This document shows, piece after piece, positions 11,342-20,738 of a DNA stretch of 64,000 nt. Source of the DNA: Maribellus luteus (lineage in GTDB: Bacteria > Bacteroidota > Bacteroidia > Bacteroidales > Prolixibacteraceae); the NCBI RefSeq assembly GCF_003576475.1, contig NZ_QWGR01000003.1:372001-436000 (forward strand), given 5' to 3'. Below the pieces are notes generated by a model. That model was not told the origin of the DNA and ran no database searches. It saw only the letters and a program-made list of their open reading frames with translations. The translations under genes were made by a program, and so were the position numbers. How positions within the stretch are numbered: position 1 is the first letter of the stretch; each line of letters opens with the position of its first letter.

Positions 11342-12898
11342 ATGATCGAAATTGCTGATGCATCTTTGGTAGACTGGTCGAGGGCACAATTCGCGCTCAC
11401 GGCAATGTACCACTGGATTTTTGTTCCACTCACACTCGGGATCACCCTTATCATTGCCTTTATGGAAACGCTTTATGTGAAGACCGGCAACGAAGAGTGG
11501 AAAAAGATTACCAAATTCTGGATGACACTTTTTGGGATCAACTTCGCCATTGGCGTGGCCACGGGGATTATCCTGGAGTTCGAGTTCGGGACCAACTGGT
11601 CGAATTACTCTTGGTTTGTTGGCGACATTTTCGGAGCGCCGCTGGCCATCGAAGGCATTCTGGCCTTTTTTATGGAATCGACTTTTATTGCCATCATGTT
11701 TTTTGGTTGGAACAAAGTGGGCAAAAAAACACACCTACTGGCCACCTGGTTAACCGCCATCGGTGCTAATCTTTCGGCCTTGTGGATTTTGGTCGCCAAC
11801 GGTTGGATGCAGCACCCGGTTGGCATGAAATTTAACCCGGAAACCGCCCGCAACGAAATGGAAAACTTTTGGGAAGTGCTGTTTTCGCAAACGGCGGTCG
11901 ATAAATGGCTGCACGCTACTTCTTCCGGTTTTGTGCTGGCATCGGTGTTTGTGATCGGTGTTTCGGCCTGGTACCTGTTGAAAAAAAGAGAACTCTTGCT
12001 GGCCAAGAAGAGCATTCTGATTGCATCGGTGTTTGGTTTGTTATCGTCGCTGTACCTGGTAATGACCGGCGATAATTCGACCCGCACCATTGCGAACGAC
12101 CAAACCATGAAATTTGCAGCCCTCGAAGGTTTATACAACGGAAGCGAAGGTGCCGGGCTGGTCGCTGTCGGTCTATTTTCGTCGTCCGAAACCGATCCCT
12201 CGAACGAAAACCTGAAAGATTTTAACCTGAAAATTGAAATCCCCAACATCTTGTCGTACATGGCTTTTCTCGACTGGGATGCTTTTGTCCCCGGGGTGAA
12301 CGACCTGATTAACGGGAACGAGAAATACGGCATCCTGTCGTATTACGAACGTATAAAGCGGGGTAAAGTAGCCATCGAAAAACTAACCCGGTTTAAGGAA
12401 GCACAAAAAAACAAAGAAACGCAACTTGCCAATTCCCTGAAAGCAGAACTCACCAGCAAGGATTTCCAGGAAAATTACTTCAGGTACTTTGGCTATGGAT
12501 ATTTTGAAGATCCGCACGACCTGATTCCCAATATTCCGCTAACGTTTTACAGCTTTCACACCATGGTTGGACTTGGCTTCTTTTTTATCCTGCTGTTCAT
12601 TTTCTCTTTGGTATTTATTCTGAAAGATACTTTCGACCAAAAGCGCTGGTTTATGCGGCTGGCCATTATCTCCATTCCGCTGGCCTACATTGCCAGCCAG
12701 GCCGGTTGGATCGTTGCCGAAGTTGGCCGCCAACCGTGGGTAGTCCAGGATCTTATGCCTACTCTTTCGGCAGTAACCAGAATCAGCGCCGGCTCGGTTC
12801 AAACTACGTTCTGGCTTTTTGCCGTCCTGTTTACCGTTCTGCTGATCGCCGAATTAAAAATCATGTTCCGCCAAATAAAAATCGGACCAAAACATTAA
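11342..12898 (+). CDS. cydA: Cytochrome bd quinol oxidase subunit I
   Basis: 518 residues, normal length for CydA. Oxygen-reducing quinol oxidase subunit carrying hemes b558, b595 and d. Seen: RAQFALTAMYHW with the first heme His (H24), GVATGIILEFEFGTNW with the conserved Glu pair near heme d, DKWLHATSSGF with a further heme His, and GRQPWVVQDLMPT near the C-terminus. The periplasmic Q-loop (about residues 240-390) is long. Second gene of the DUF4492-cydA-cydB operon. Confidence 0.96.
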   Translation: MIEIADASLVDWSRAQFALTAMYHWIFVPLTLGITLIIAFMETLYVKTGNEEWKKITKFWMTLFGINFAIGVATGIILEFEFGTNWSNYSWFVGDIFGAPLAIEGILAFFMESTFIAIMFFGWNKVGKKTHLLATWLTAIGANLSALWILVANGWMQHPVGMKFNPETARNEMENFWEVLFSQTAVDKWLHATSSGFVLASVFVIGVSAWYLLKKRELLLAKKSILIASVFGLLSSLYLVMTGDNSTRTIANDQTMKFAALEGLYNGSEGAGLVAVGLFSSSETDPSNENLKDFNLKIEIPNILSYMAFLDWDAFVPGVNDLINGNEKYGILSYYERIKRGKVAIEKLTRFKEAQKNKETQLANSLKAELTSKDFQENYFRYFGYGYFEDPHDLIPNIPLTFYSFHTMVGLGFFFILLFIFSLVFILKDTFDQKRWFMRLAIISIPLAYIASQAGWIVAEVGRQPWVVQDLMPTLSAVTRISAGSVQTTFWLFAVLFTVLLIAELKIMFRQIKIGPKH

Positions 12899-12912
12899 AA
12901 GGAGGAAAAATC

Positions 12913-14043
12913 ATGTTTGAAAATTTATCGCTTTTAGCATTGCAGCAATACTGGTGGGTACTGGTTTCAATACTGGCAGCGCTTTTTGTCTTCCTCACTT
13001 TTGTTCAGGGCGGGCAAACACTGCTCTACGCCGTGGGAAAAACCGAAGCCGAAAAAACCATTATCCTGAACACTTTGGGCCGAAAATGGGAATTTACTTT
13101 TACCACGCTGGTTACTTTTGGCGGAGCCTTTTTTGCCTCGTTCCCCCTGTTCTACGCCACCAGTTTTGGTGGTGCCTACTGGGTGTGGCTGACTATTCTG
13201 ATAGCTTTTGTTATTCAGGCAGTTTCGTACGAATACCGCAAAAAACCGGGCAACTTTCTGGGTGCAAAAACGTTCGAGGTATTCCTGGTAATAAACGGCT
13301 TACTCGGAACGGTTCTGATAGGCACTGCCGTCGGCACCTTTTTTAATGGAGCCATGTTTTCGCTCAACCATCTCAATCAGGTTGACTGGCAAACTCCCTA
13401 TCGCGGGTTGGAAGCAGTGCTTACCTTTCACAATGTAGCCCTTGGGCTGTCGGTCTTTTTTCTGGCACGGGTACTTGGAGCGCTGTATTTTATTTTTACG
13501 ATCGACCAGGAAGTCATTGTAAAGCGGGCCCGAAAACAAGTTCTTTACAACACCCTTCCATTTCTGGCTTTCTTCCTTTATTTTCTGATCTGGCTTTTAC
13601 TAAAAGACGGCTTTGCCGTGAATCCTGAAACCGGCGAGGTAAGCATGGAAAAATACAAATACCTGCACAACGTTTTGCAGATGCCGCTCAACACACTTAT
13701 CCTTCTGGCGGGGATTGTTGCTGTTTTGTGGGGAATCATTTCCACTGTATTGATGAATAGCGGGAAAGGATTCTGGTTTGCAGGAAGTGGCACGGTCCTC
13801 ACGGTTTTTGCCTTGTTCCTGATCGCTGGCTTTAACAACACCGCGTTTTATCCTTCTGTTTATGATTTGCAGTCGTCGCTAACCATTCAAAACGCGTCAT
13901 CGAGCAAGTTCACTTTGACCGTGATGAGTTATGTTTCGCTGCTGATTCCTTTTGTGCTGGCCTACATCGTTTATTTCTGGCGGGCCATGAACCGGACCAA
14001 AATCACGGAACAGGAAATGAAGGAAGAATCGCATGTTTACTAA
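12913..14043 (+). CDS. cydB: Cytochrome bd quinol oxidase subunit II
   Basis: 376 residues, about eight to nine membrane helices, binds no heme itself but pairs with CydA. The start is fixed by a strong GGAGG 8 bp before the ATG at 12913 (an in-frame upstream extension into cydA is spurious). Conserved N-terminal FVQGGQTLLY segment, and GTAVGTFFNGAMF. Ends just before a small CydX-like ORF. Confidence 0.95.
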   Translation: MFENLSLLALQQYWWVLVSILAALFVFLTFVQGGQTLLYAVGKTEAEKTIILNTLGRKWEFTFTTLVTFGGAFFASFPLFYATSFGGAYWVWLTILIAFVIQAVSYEYRKKPGNFLGAKTFEVFLVINGLLGTVLIGTAVGTFFNGAMFSLNHLNQVDWQTPYRGLEAVLTFHNVALGLSVFFLARVLGALYFIFTIDQEVIVKRARKQVLYNTLPFLAFFLYFLIWLLLKDGFAVNPETGEVSMEKYKYLHNVLQMPLNTLILLAGIVAVLWGIISTVLMNSGKGFWFAGSGTVLTVFALFLIAGFNNTAFYPSVYDLQSSLTIQNASSSKFTLTVMSYVSLLIPFVLAYIVYFWRAMNRTKITEQEMKEESHVY

Positions 14044-14094
14044 TTCATGATTAGAAATAAAAAACGTAAGAATCAATAACCAAAATTGAATACT

Positions 14095-14223
14095 ATGTAC
14101 ACCTCATCAATCATCTGGATGCTTACCTGGCCGCTATTGATCGTTGTTTCATACCAGCTCGTAAAGCTGGTGGTGAGAAAATACGATCGTAAGCTTGAGT
14201 CGAAGAAAAATGAAACAGAATAA
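14095..14223 (+). CDS. Small single-helix protein after cydB, CydX-like candidate
   Basis: 42 residues (begins MYTSSIIWMLTWPLLIVVSY), one transmembrane helix at residues 5-27, then a strongly basic/acidic cytoplasmic tail (VRKYDRKLESKKNETE). It lies 51 bp after cydB and 10 bp before a strong terminator, so it is the last gene of the operon. CydX/CydS/CydH small subunits in other phyla are also one-helix proteins encoded beside cydAB and contact heme b595/d; primary sequence is not conserved between them. Assignment is from position, size and topology only. Confidence 0.6.
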   Translation: MYTSSIIWMLTWPLLIVVSYQLVKLVVRKYDRKLESKKNETE

Positions 14224-14232
14224 AGAATAGAT

Positions 14233-14259
14233 AAACCCGGTTTGAATACCGGGTTTTTT
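14233..14259 (+). terminator. Rho-independent terminator of the cyd operon
   Basis: Nine-base-pair stem AAACCCGGT (14233-14241) / ACCGGGTTT (14248-14256) with a 6-nt loop and a run of six T. Confidence 0.85.
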
Positions 14260-14437
14260 ACTGCGATTCTCATTGGTTGAACAAGCACCACCCAAATATC
14301 AATATTTCAGAGAATGGGAATCCCATTACTCATCGCGAGTATCACTTTATCCTCAACAGGTCTATTCTCATATTTCATCATTTATTGCTTATTACTTCTT
14401 TATTCTTTCTATTTTTAGCCGTCAAAACCAAATAATA

Positions 14438-15181
14438 ATGATTAACGGGAAAAAAGTTGTAGTTGTACTTCCGGCTTACAACGCCTCAAAAACACTTGAG
14501 ATTACGTATAAGGAAATCGATTTCTCTATTGTTGACGATGTAATACTTGTGGACGACCTTAGTAAAGACGACACAGTTGAAGTGGGAAAAAAATTAGGCA
14601 TAAAACACATTGTGGTTCACGAGCAAAACAAAGGATACGGAGGCAATCAGAAATCGTGTTACAACAAAGCGCTGGAAATTGGTGCTGACATTGTAATTAT
14701 GTTACACCCCGACTACCAGTACACCCCCAAGCTGATTCCAGCCATGTCAAGCCTTTTGGGAAGTGGATTATACCATGTAGTTCTTGGCTCCCGCATTCTG
14801 GGGAAAGGTGCACTAAAGGGTGGAATGCCAATGATTAAGTATATCTCGAACCGCGGGCTAACCCTTATCCAGAACATTTTAATGAATGCAAAACTCTCGG
14901 AATACCACACCGGCTACCGGGCTTTTACCCGCGAAGTGCTTGAAAAAGTAAACTATAATGCCAATTCCGATAATTTTGTGTTTGATAACCAAATGCTGGC
15001 ACAAATCTGGTACGCCGGTTACGAAATTGCCGAAATTACCTGCCCCACCAAGTATTTTGACGATGCTTCGAGCATCAACCTGAAAAACAGTACCATTTAT
15101 GCACTGGGGGTCTTGAGAACTTCGGTTCAGTTTAGGTTACAGAAGTGGGGGCTGTTGAAAAATAAGATATTCAGAAATTAA
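14438..15181 (+). CDS. Family 2 glycosyltransferase (DPM1-like)
   Basis: 247 residues from the ATG at 14438; the upstream in-frame extension from 14273 is AT-rich and non-conserved. GT-A fold: VVVLPAYNASKTLE at the start, VDDLSKDDT nucleotide-binding segment, and a metal-binding DxD-like HPDYQY. No C-terminal membrane helices, so resembling polyprenyl-phosphate glycosyltransferases of the short type. First gene of a glycosylation locus; such enzymes charge a lipid carrier with the sugar used by GT-C enzymes as encoded downstream. Sugar not predictable. Confidence 0.88.
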   Translation: MINGKKVVVVLPAYNASKTLEITYKEIDFSIVDDVILVDDLSKDDTVEVGKKLGIKHIVVHEQNKGYGGNQKSCYNKALEIGADIVIMLHPDYQYTPKLIPAMSSLLGSGLYHVVLGSRILGKGALKGGMPMIKYISNRGLTLIQNILMNAKLSEYHTGYRAFTREVLEKVNYNANSDNFVFDNQMLAQIWYAGYEIAEITCPTKYFDDASSINLKNSTIYALGVLRTSVQFRLQKWGLLKNKIFRN

Positions 15182-15197
15182 AATTGATAATTTATCC

Positions 15198-16793
15198 ATG
15201 TTTCCGGTCTTTAGAAGAAAGTCTTGGTTATCTTTTGTAGGCTTTACAAGAGGAGATATTGTTTTCTATATCATACTGGGAATCAATTTACTTCTTTTAT
15301 CCATCACCAGATTTTACCCGTCGATGGACGGGCCTTCGCATCTATACAACTCAACACTGCTGGCCAATTTATTCTCCAATAATGATATTATCTCTGAGTT
15401 TTATATAATCAACAAAATAACTATCCCAAATTGGTCGAGCCATATTTTCTTGGCGTTATTCAATCTCATTTTCCCTGGCTGGTTAGCAGAAAAACTATTC
15501 CTGTACTTTTACATTATTGGGATGGCTTTATCTTTCAGATATTTTTTGAAACAAACAAATCCTCAAAATACCTATTTGGGTATTTTTATCTTTCCATTCT
15601 CCTATACTTTTCTCTTTCATTTGGGTTTTTACAATTTTAGCCTGTCTTTCATCTTTTTGTTTTTCACCTTGGCCTATTACATAAAACATATCGGGAGCCT
15701 TTCCATCAGAAGCCACTTGATTCTGTCCGTGCTCTTACTTCTTTGTTATTATTCAAATATTCTGATTTTTGGGCTATTGGGATTATCATTGGGAGCCTAT
15801 CTCGTCCAGTACTCAATAAGAGAATACACAAAGGGAATGAGAGATGAAACTGCCAAATTATTTTTTATAAAAAAAATCTTTTACCTCTTTGCTGCCTCTT
15901 TACCATCTTTAGTATTTGCATTGCAATTTATTCTGCAAACCAATTTTTTTCAATCCGAACAGAGCTATTCCACATTGGAAATTATAAAATGGATATTCAA
16001 CGTAAGGCCACTTATTATTTATGCTTACAATAGTGATATGCTGCTAACTACTCCATTCTTCTTTTTTCTCTTCATTTTACTCTTACTGAGAATAGTAAAA
16101 AGAAAAAAAGTTAGTTACAACAGTGTTAAGACACATTTTATACTGCTTCCTCTTTTCTTGTCCTTGTTATTGCTTTTCCTTATCCCCGAAGGGTCAGGTG
16201 CGGGGATGATGTCAACACGGTTAATAATCGTTGTGTACATGTTCGTCCTGTTATTCATTATTCCTATGGCAATGAATATCCGCTTCAATAGCATCATAAT
16301 CGTTGCAGTTGTTCTCCTGCATGTTGGGCTATTGCTTAAACATCTCAACGGAACGATAAAGAAACTGGATAAACATGCCCAGGCTCTTTATGAGACGAGT
16401 AATAAAATCGATAATAATAGTATCGTTTTACCTGTAAATTTATCCGATCATTGGATTGAGTTGCACCTATCAAATTATCTGGGAGCAGACAAACCATTGA
16501 TAATCCTGGAAAATTATGAAGCAGGCACCGGATGGTTTCCAGTTTCATGGAACGTGAAAGAAATGCCCCATGTTTTACTGGCAAATCACTCCAGTACAGA
16601 GGGTATTGCCTGGCCATCTAACATTCATTCTTCAAAAAGAATGACAATTGATGATGTCGTCATTTTTGGAAATATTGAAAAACTACAGATGGACAAATGG
16701 AATGAGTTGCGAGTAATCTTATCCGATAACTTCCGGCTGGATTATACTTCTCCAGACAGGTACGTATGGCTGTACAAAAGAATTTCAGATTAA
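15198..16793 (+). CDS. Polytopic membrane protein, putative GT-C glycosyltransferase (paralogue A)
   Basis: 531 residues with about ten to eleven membrane helices and a C-terminal extracytoplasmic part of about 130 residues. After the first helix it has a short acidic loop motif MDGPSHLYN; acidic residues at this point are the catalytic bases of GT-C enzymes. It is clearly paralogous to the protein encoded at 18424-20073: shared DGP(S/G)HxYN, PNWxSHxxxAxFNxxFP, and late ENYE..(x)WFPVxWN. No named family recognised. Start 16 bp after the glycosyltransferase stop, same operon. Confidence 0.75.
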   Translation: MFPVFRRKSWLSFVGFTRGDIVFYIILGINLLLLSITRFYPSMDGPSHLYNSTLLANLFSNNDIISEFYIINKITIPNWSSHIFLALFNLIFPGWLAEKLFLYFYIIGMALSFRYFLKQTNPQNTYLGIFIFPFSYTFLFHLGFYNFSLSFIFLFFTLAYYIKHIGSLSIRSHLILSVLLLLCYYSNILIFGLLGLSLGAYLVQYSIREYTKGMRDETAKLFFIKKIFYLFAASLPSLVFALQFILQTNFFQSEQSYSTLEIIKWIFNVRPLIIYAYNSDMLLTTPFFFFLFILLLLRIVKRKKVSYNSVKTHFILLPLFLSLLLLFLIPEGSGAGMMSTRLIIVVYMFVLLFIIPMAMNIRFNSIIIVAVVLLHVGLLLKHLNGTIKKLDKHAQALYETSNKIDNNSIVLPVNLSDHWIELHLSNYLGADKPLIILENYEAGTGWFPVSWNVKEMPHVLLANHSSTEGIAWPSNIHSSKRMTIDDVVIFGNIEKLQMDKWNELRVILSDNFRLDYTSPDRYVWLYKRISD

Positions 16794-16805
16794 ACTCCAG
16801 ACAAT

Positions 16806-18386
16806 ATGAAAAACAAATCATTTATTACCAATTTACTGTTTATTGGAGCATTAATATTCATCAGTTTTGCGTATAACTACCAAGAAATTCTTTTTTACCG
16901 ACCTTACTCAAACCATACATGGAGACAGGCTGACTGTCTTTCAATTACGATGAACTATTATAAAGAGAACCTCAATTTTTTCACTCCCGAAGTTCACTGG
17001 ACTGGAGATAGAGAAAATGGAAAAACGATATCGGAGTTTCCTATAATCTATTACACCGTAGCCCAGTTGTGGAAGATTTTTGGACAGCAGGAATTTATAT
17101 ACCGGCTAATAAATATTCTCATTGTATTTTCCGGTCTTTTCTCGCTCTTCAAGCTATCAGAAAGAATATTAAAGGACACTTTTTGGAGTTTTTTTGTCCC
17201 CCTGATCGTTTTCACCTCTCCGCTTCTAATATTTTATACCAACAACTTTCTATCAAATGCACCAGCATTTGGCTTGGCATTGACAGGCACTTATTTCTTT
17301 TATCGTTACGATGAAAAGCATAAAAAAAAGTGGCTGATACTTTCAATGGCATTTTTTACACTATCCGGACTTTTAAAGATTACATCTCTAATAATATTCA
17401 TGGCCATTCTGGGGACCATTGTTCTAGATGGTATTATCAAGGTGTCGAACAAAAAACAAACGATCAAAAGTACTTTGCTAAAAATTGTTCCATTTTTATG
17501 TGTGCTTGCCGTAATTGCCATTTGGTACTTGTACGCTCGCTATTACAACGCCCAAAACCACCGTAATTTATTCTTACAAGATATTTTTCCAATCTGGGAA
17601 CTTCCGGCTGATAAAAGAAGTGAAATTGCCAACTCATTATATTGGAATTTGCTGCCTTCTTACTTCAACAAAGAAGCATTACTGGGAATTGTGTTGTTGT
17701 TTCTACTCGTAATAGTATTCAGGAGAAAAGTAACTAAAAAATATTTATCTGTTTTAGTAATATCATTTATTGGAATAATTCTATACTCTCTCCTTTGGTT
17801 CAAAGCTTTTGATGTACATGACTATTACCTAACCAACTTGCTCATCTTCATCCCTTTGACACTGATCGTCTTCTTCGATTTCATAAAGAACAACAGTCGA
17901 AGACTTTATAAAAGTATCTTTTTAAAGGTGGGCTTACTTCTTGTTTTGCTTTTTCTTATTTCGCAAGGCGCATTAAAAACCCGGCTAAAATATGATTCGA
18001 AAAAATATATAAAGTATGATAACATCTTTATACAGGAAGATGAACGTAATTACTGGGAGTACATTCACTGGGATTATGGAAACAATTTTAAAGCATTTGA
18101 AACCATCACACCATACTTACGTTCTCTAGGAATTAAAAGAACAGACAAAGTAATTTGCATGTCAGACGCCAGCATAAATATTTCGCTATATTTTATGGAT
18201 CAAAAAGGATTAACAAAGTATGGGTATGCTGTATTTTCGGATAAAGAAAGAGTTGAATTCGCCATTAAGCAAGGATGCAAGTATTTAATAGTTAACGACA
18301 GAGATCTCGAAAATAGCAGTTCATTCCTGCCTTATCTTTCTATGCAAATAGGGAAATACGAAAACATAAATATTTATAAACTATAA
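16806..18386 (+). CDS. Putative ArnT/PMT-like GT-C glycosyltransferase
   Basis: 526 residues, about eleven membrane helices. Early extracytoplasmic loop SNHTWRQADCLSITMNYY resembles the GT39/ArnT-type 'H..WRQAD' segment, with EFPIIYY following. A C-terminal soluble part of about 130 residues. These enzymes move a sugar from a polyprenyl-phosphate donor to lipid, glycan or protein at the outer face of the inner membrane. 12 bp after the previous gene, cotranscribed. Confidence 0.78.
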   Translation: MKNKSFITNLLFIGALIFISFAYNYQEILFYRPYSNHTWRQADCLSITMNYYKENLNFFTPEVHWTGDRENGKTISEFPIIYYTVAQLWKIFGQQEFIYRLINILIVFSGLFSLFKLSERILKDTFWSFFVPLIVFTSPLLIFYTNNFLSNAPAFGLALTGTYFFYRYDEKHKKKWLILSMAFFTLSGLLKITSLIIFMAILGTIVLDGIIKVSNKKQTIKSTLLKIVPFLCVLAVIAIWYLYARYYNAQNHRNLFLQDIFPIWELPADKRSEIANSLYWNLLPSYFNKEALLGIVLLFLLVIVFRRKVTKKYLSVLVISFIGIILYSLLWFKAFDVHDYYLTNLLIFIPLTLIVFFDFIKNNSRRLYKSIFLKVGLLLVLLFLISQGALKTRLKYDSKKYIKYDNIFIQEDERNYWEYIHWDYGNNFKAFETITPYLRSLGIKRTDKVICMSDASINISLYFMDQKGLTKYGYAVFSDKERVEFAIKQGCKYLIVNDRDLENSSSFLPYLSMQIGKYENINIYKL

Positions 18387-18423
18387 CACTGTTTTAGAAG
18401 TGAATAAACATAAAATTGGAAAT

Positions 18424-20073
18424 ATGTTTCTACGAAAAAACGCAAAACATCCATATGAGCAAATTCTCTTTTTGTCGTTATTATTAATAGGCCTGCTACC
18501 TCTGATCATGACAAAATATTACTTAACTCTTGATGGCCCGGGGCATATCTACAACGGAAACATTATTAAAGAGTTGATTTTAGGGAATCATCAGGAATAT
18601 GCGAACCTATTCCGACTAAACAACCTACCTGTTCCGAACTGGATATCTCACTTTCTTTTTGCAATATTCAACTTTGTCTTTCCTGATTATCTATCCGAGA
18701 AATTAGTAATTGGTATCTACTTGGTTCTCTTCCCCCTATTCTTTCGAAAGATTGTTTTGTGGTTTAAACCTCAAAATTACATCCTTTCCTATTTTGGTAT
18801 TCTATTCGCTCACAACCACCTGTTGTACCTTGGGTCATACAATTTAATCTATGCCCTTGTCTTTTTCTTTATCACTATCTATTTTATACTTCGCTATTCC
18901 AATCAACTCAACTACAAGAACATCGCAATACTCGGCATTCTGTTCTTGCTGGGTTATTTCTCGCACATGCTTATTTTTATGATAACAATTGCTGTTACCA
19001 TTCTGATGCCTTTGGCCACACTAAAATCGGAAAAAAAAGAGAACAAAATTACGTTATCAAACTGGCCCTTATTTTTCATCAAATTAAAAGTTGTTTTTAT
19101 TTCAATGTTGCCAGCGTTGATTTTGGGAATCGTTTATCTTGTCAAAGTTGATTCACTGGAAGAAGCAGGGAGATTAGGCTTGGGAAAACTCATTAACTGG
19201 CTAGTTGATATCCGGCCTCTACTTACATTAAGCACAAGCAAACCGTGGAATATATTTACTCATGTACTGTTCGGTATTTTTGCTTTAATGATGATAGTTC
19301 AACTAACAACTTTCATAAAAGAAAATTGTGTTTTAAAAAACAAACAATTATTTATTAGCCTAGCTGCTCCAGGATTTAACCTAATTTGGTTTCTCCTATT
19401 TATCGGAACCACGTTCCTTTACCTGGTTGTCCCCAATGCCAATATTTTGCCCGAACGCTTAATCATTCTTGTTTTTATATTTTTCGGATTTTGGCTGGCA
19501 ACCCAGGACCACAAAAAATGGATTCAATTTCTCTTTTTAACCGTTCTGATTGTAACGCACATTACATTCTCAATTTTTCTACATGGAAAGAACATGCGCA
19601 ACTCGTCGAAACAAATTGAGCAAATGAATGAAATAACCCGTTATATCGAGCCCGGAAGTTTACTCCTCCCCTTTAACTATGCCTACCAACATAATTGGCT
19701 ACACATGCATAGCCCGGGGTATTTTGGAAGCGATAAACCTGTTGCAGTAATAGAGAACTACGAAGGACAACTAAGATGGTTCCCGGTTAACTGGAACCTG
19801 AATGGCCCCTACCAATTAGACCCGATTAATGTTTGGGCCGCTGACAATAAAAAAATGGTTGAGCACTTCTACACAACACCCGAAAACCATCGTATTTTCT
19901 CATTACCTTTAAAAAGTGGAACACGAAACCCTATCCCTTATGTTGCCATTTTTGGAAAAGTAACAGACAAACAAAATGAAAACTATCAAGAAATCATCGC
20001 TGTACTGAATAATGGATACGACATGCTTTTTGAAAATGACTTCTGCAAACTGTATCAAATTCGCAATCAATAA
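18424..20073 (+). CDS. Polytopic membrane protein, putative GT-C glycosyltransferase (paralogue B)
   Basis: 549 residues from the ATG at 18424 (GGA seven bases upstream); a GTG at 18400 would add eight residues. Same build as the protein at 15198-16793: loop LDGPGHIYN after the first helix, about ten membrane helices, and a C-terminal extracytoplasmic domain with ENYEGQLRWFPVNWN. The two probably arose by duplication with the ArnT-like gene between them, and may act on related substrates. Confidence 0.75.
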   Translation: MFLRKNAKHPYEQILFLSLLLIGLLPLIMTKYYLTLDGPGHIYNGNIIKELILGNHQEYANLFRLNNLPVPNWISHFLFAIFNFVFPDYLSEKLVIGIYLVLFPLFFRKIVLWFKPQNYILSYFGILFAHNHLLYLGSYNLIYALVFFFITIYFILRYSNQLNYKNIAILGILFLLGYFSHMLIFMITIAVTILMPLATLKSEKKENKITLSNWPLFFIKLKVVFISMLPALILGIVYLVKVDSLEEAGRLGLGKLINWLVDIRPLLTLSTSKPWNIFTHVLFGIFALMMIVQLTTFIKENCVLKNKQLFISLAAPGFNLIWFLLFIGTTFLYLVVPNANILPERLIILVFIFFGFWLATQDHKKWIQFLFLTVLIVTHITFSIFLHGKNMRNSSKQIEQMNEITRYIEPGSLLLPFNYAYQHNWLHMHSPGYFGSDKPVAVIENYEGQLRWFPVNWNLNGPYQLDPINVWAADNKKMVEHFYTTPENHRIFSLPLKSGTRNPIPYVAIFGKVTDKQNENYQEIIAVLNNGYDMLFENDFCKLYQIRNQ

Positions 20074-20081
20074 TCAGTAAA

Positions 20082-20649
20082 ATGAAACCAATAGTTATTC
20101 TTTCCTGTTTAATTCTTATCCTGTCAGCATGTGATAAAAATGATGATTCCACACGAACAAATATCATCATTGGTATTAAGTCAATAGAAAATCTATTAGT
20201 TACCGACATTAATCCGGATATTACATTGGGAGATTTTCAAACGAAAGACTCTTGCTTTATTAATGTAAACAACGATCCATCGATGATTTTTCTATACGCA
20301 CAAAGAACACATGGCTCCAGGAAGGATTAGTACTAGCCTATCTGGAGGTAACAATTTCTACATTACCAAATGGCGCTTATGTTTTAGTTGACTCTTTCGG
20401 GCACCCTAAGGGTTACGTCCTAAACGACATCATTAATATTGCTGAAAGGTGGGACAGCGGAGAATTCACTTTGGTAAAAAAACAAATTCCTTAACTCCAC
20501 CCTTTAATTCTTACTCCATAACAGGTAACTGGGACAATGCCACAGAAGCTTATATCGGGATAAAACTAAAAGATAATCAGCTGGGATGGCTCCAAATTTC
20601 GATAACTCAATATGGAGCACATATTCACGAGTATGCAATCTTATTGTAA
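20082..20649 (+). pseudogene. Lipoprotein gene broken by two single-base deletions
   Basis: Starts as a lipoprotein (MKPIVILSCLILILSAC, lipobox LSAC). The reading frame changes twice. At about 20277 the frame for NVNND is followed one base short by SIDDFSIRTKN in another frame; at the seven-A run 20476-20482 the frame FTLVKK continues as TNSLTPPFN only if one A is added back. Joining the three pieces gives a continuous protein of about 188 residues ending GWLQISITQYGAHIHEYAILL, whose GNWDNATEAYIGIKL..GWLQI part resembles a C-terminal element of Bacteroidota surface lipoproteins. Either a recent pseudogene or two assembly errors. Confidence 0.7.
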
Positions 20650-20738
20650 CGGAGCTTATTTATTTCTTAAATCCAGATTCCAAAGAGTATATCTCCGTTT
20701 CGGTAGTCTGGAATATTTATCATTCAAATCATTAATAT

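Noticed and set aside
12706-12912. N-terminal extension of cydB into cydA
   Set aside because: GGAGG before the ATG at 12913 and the usual CydB start show the true beginning.
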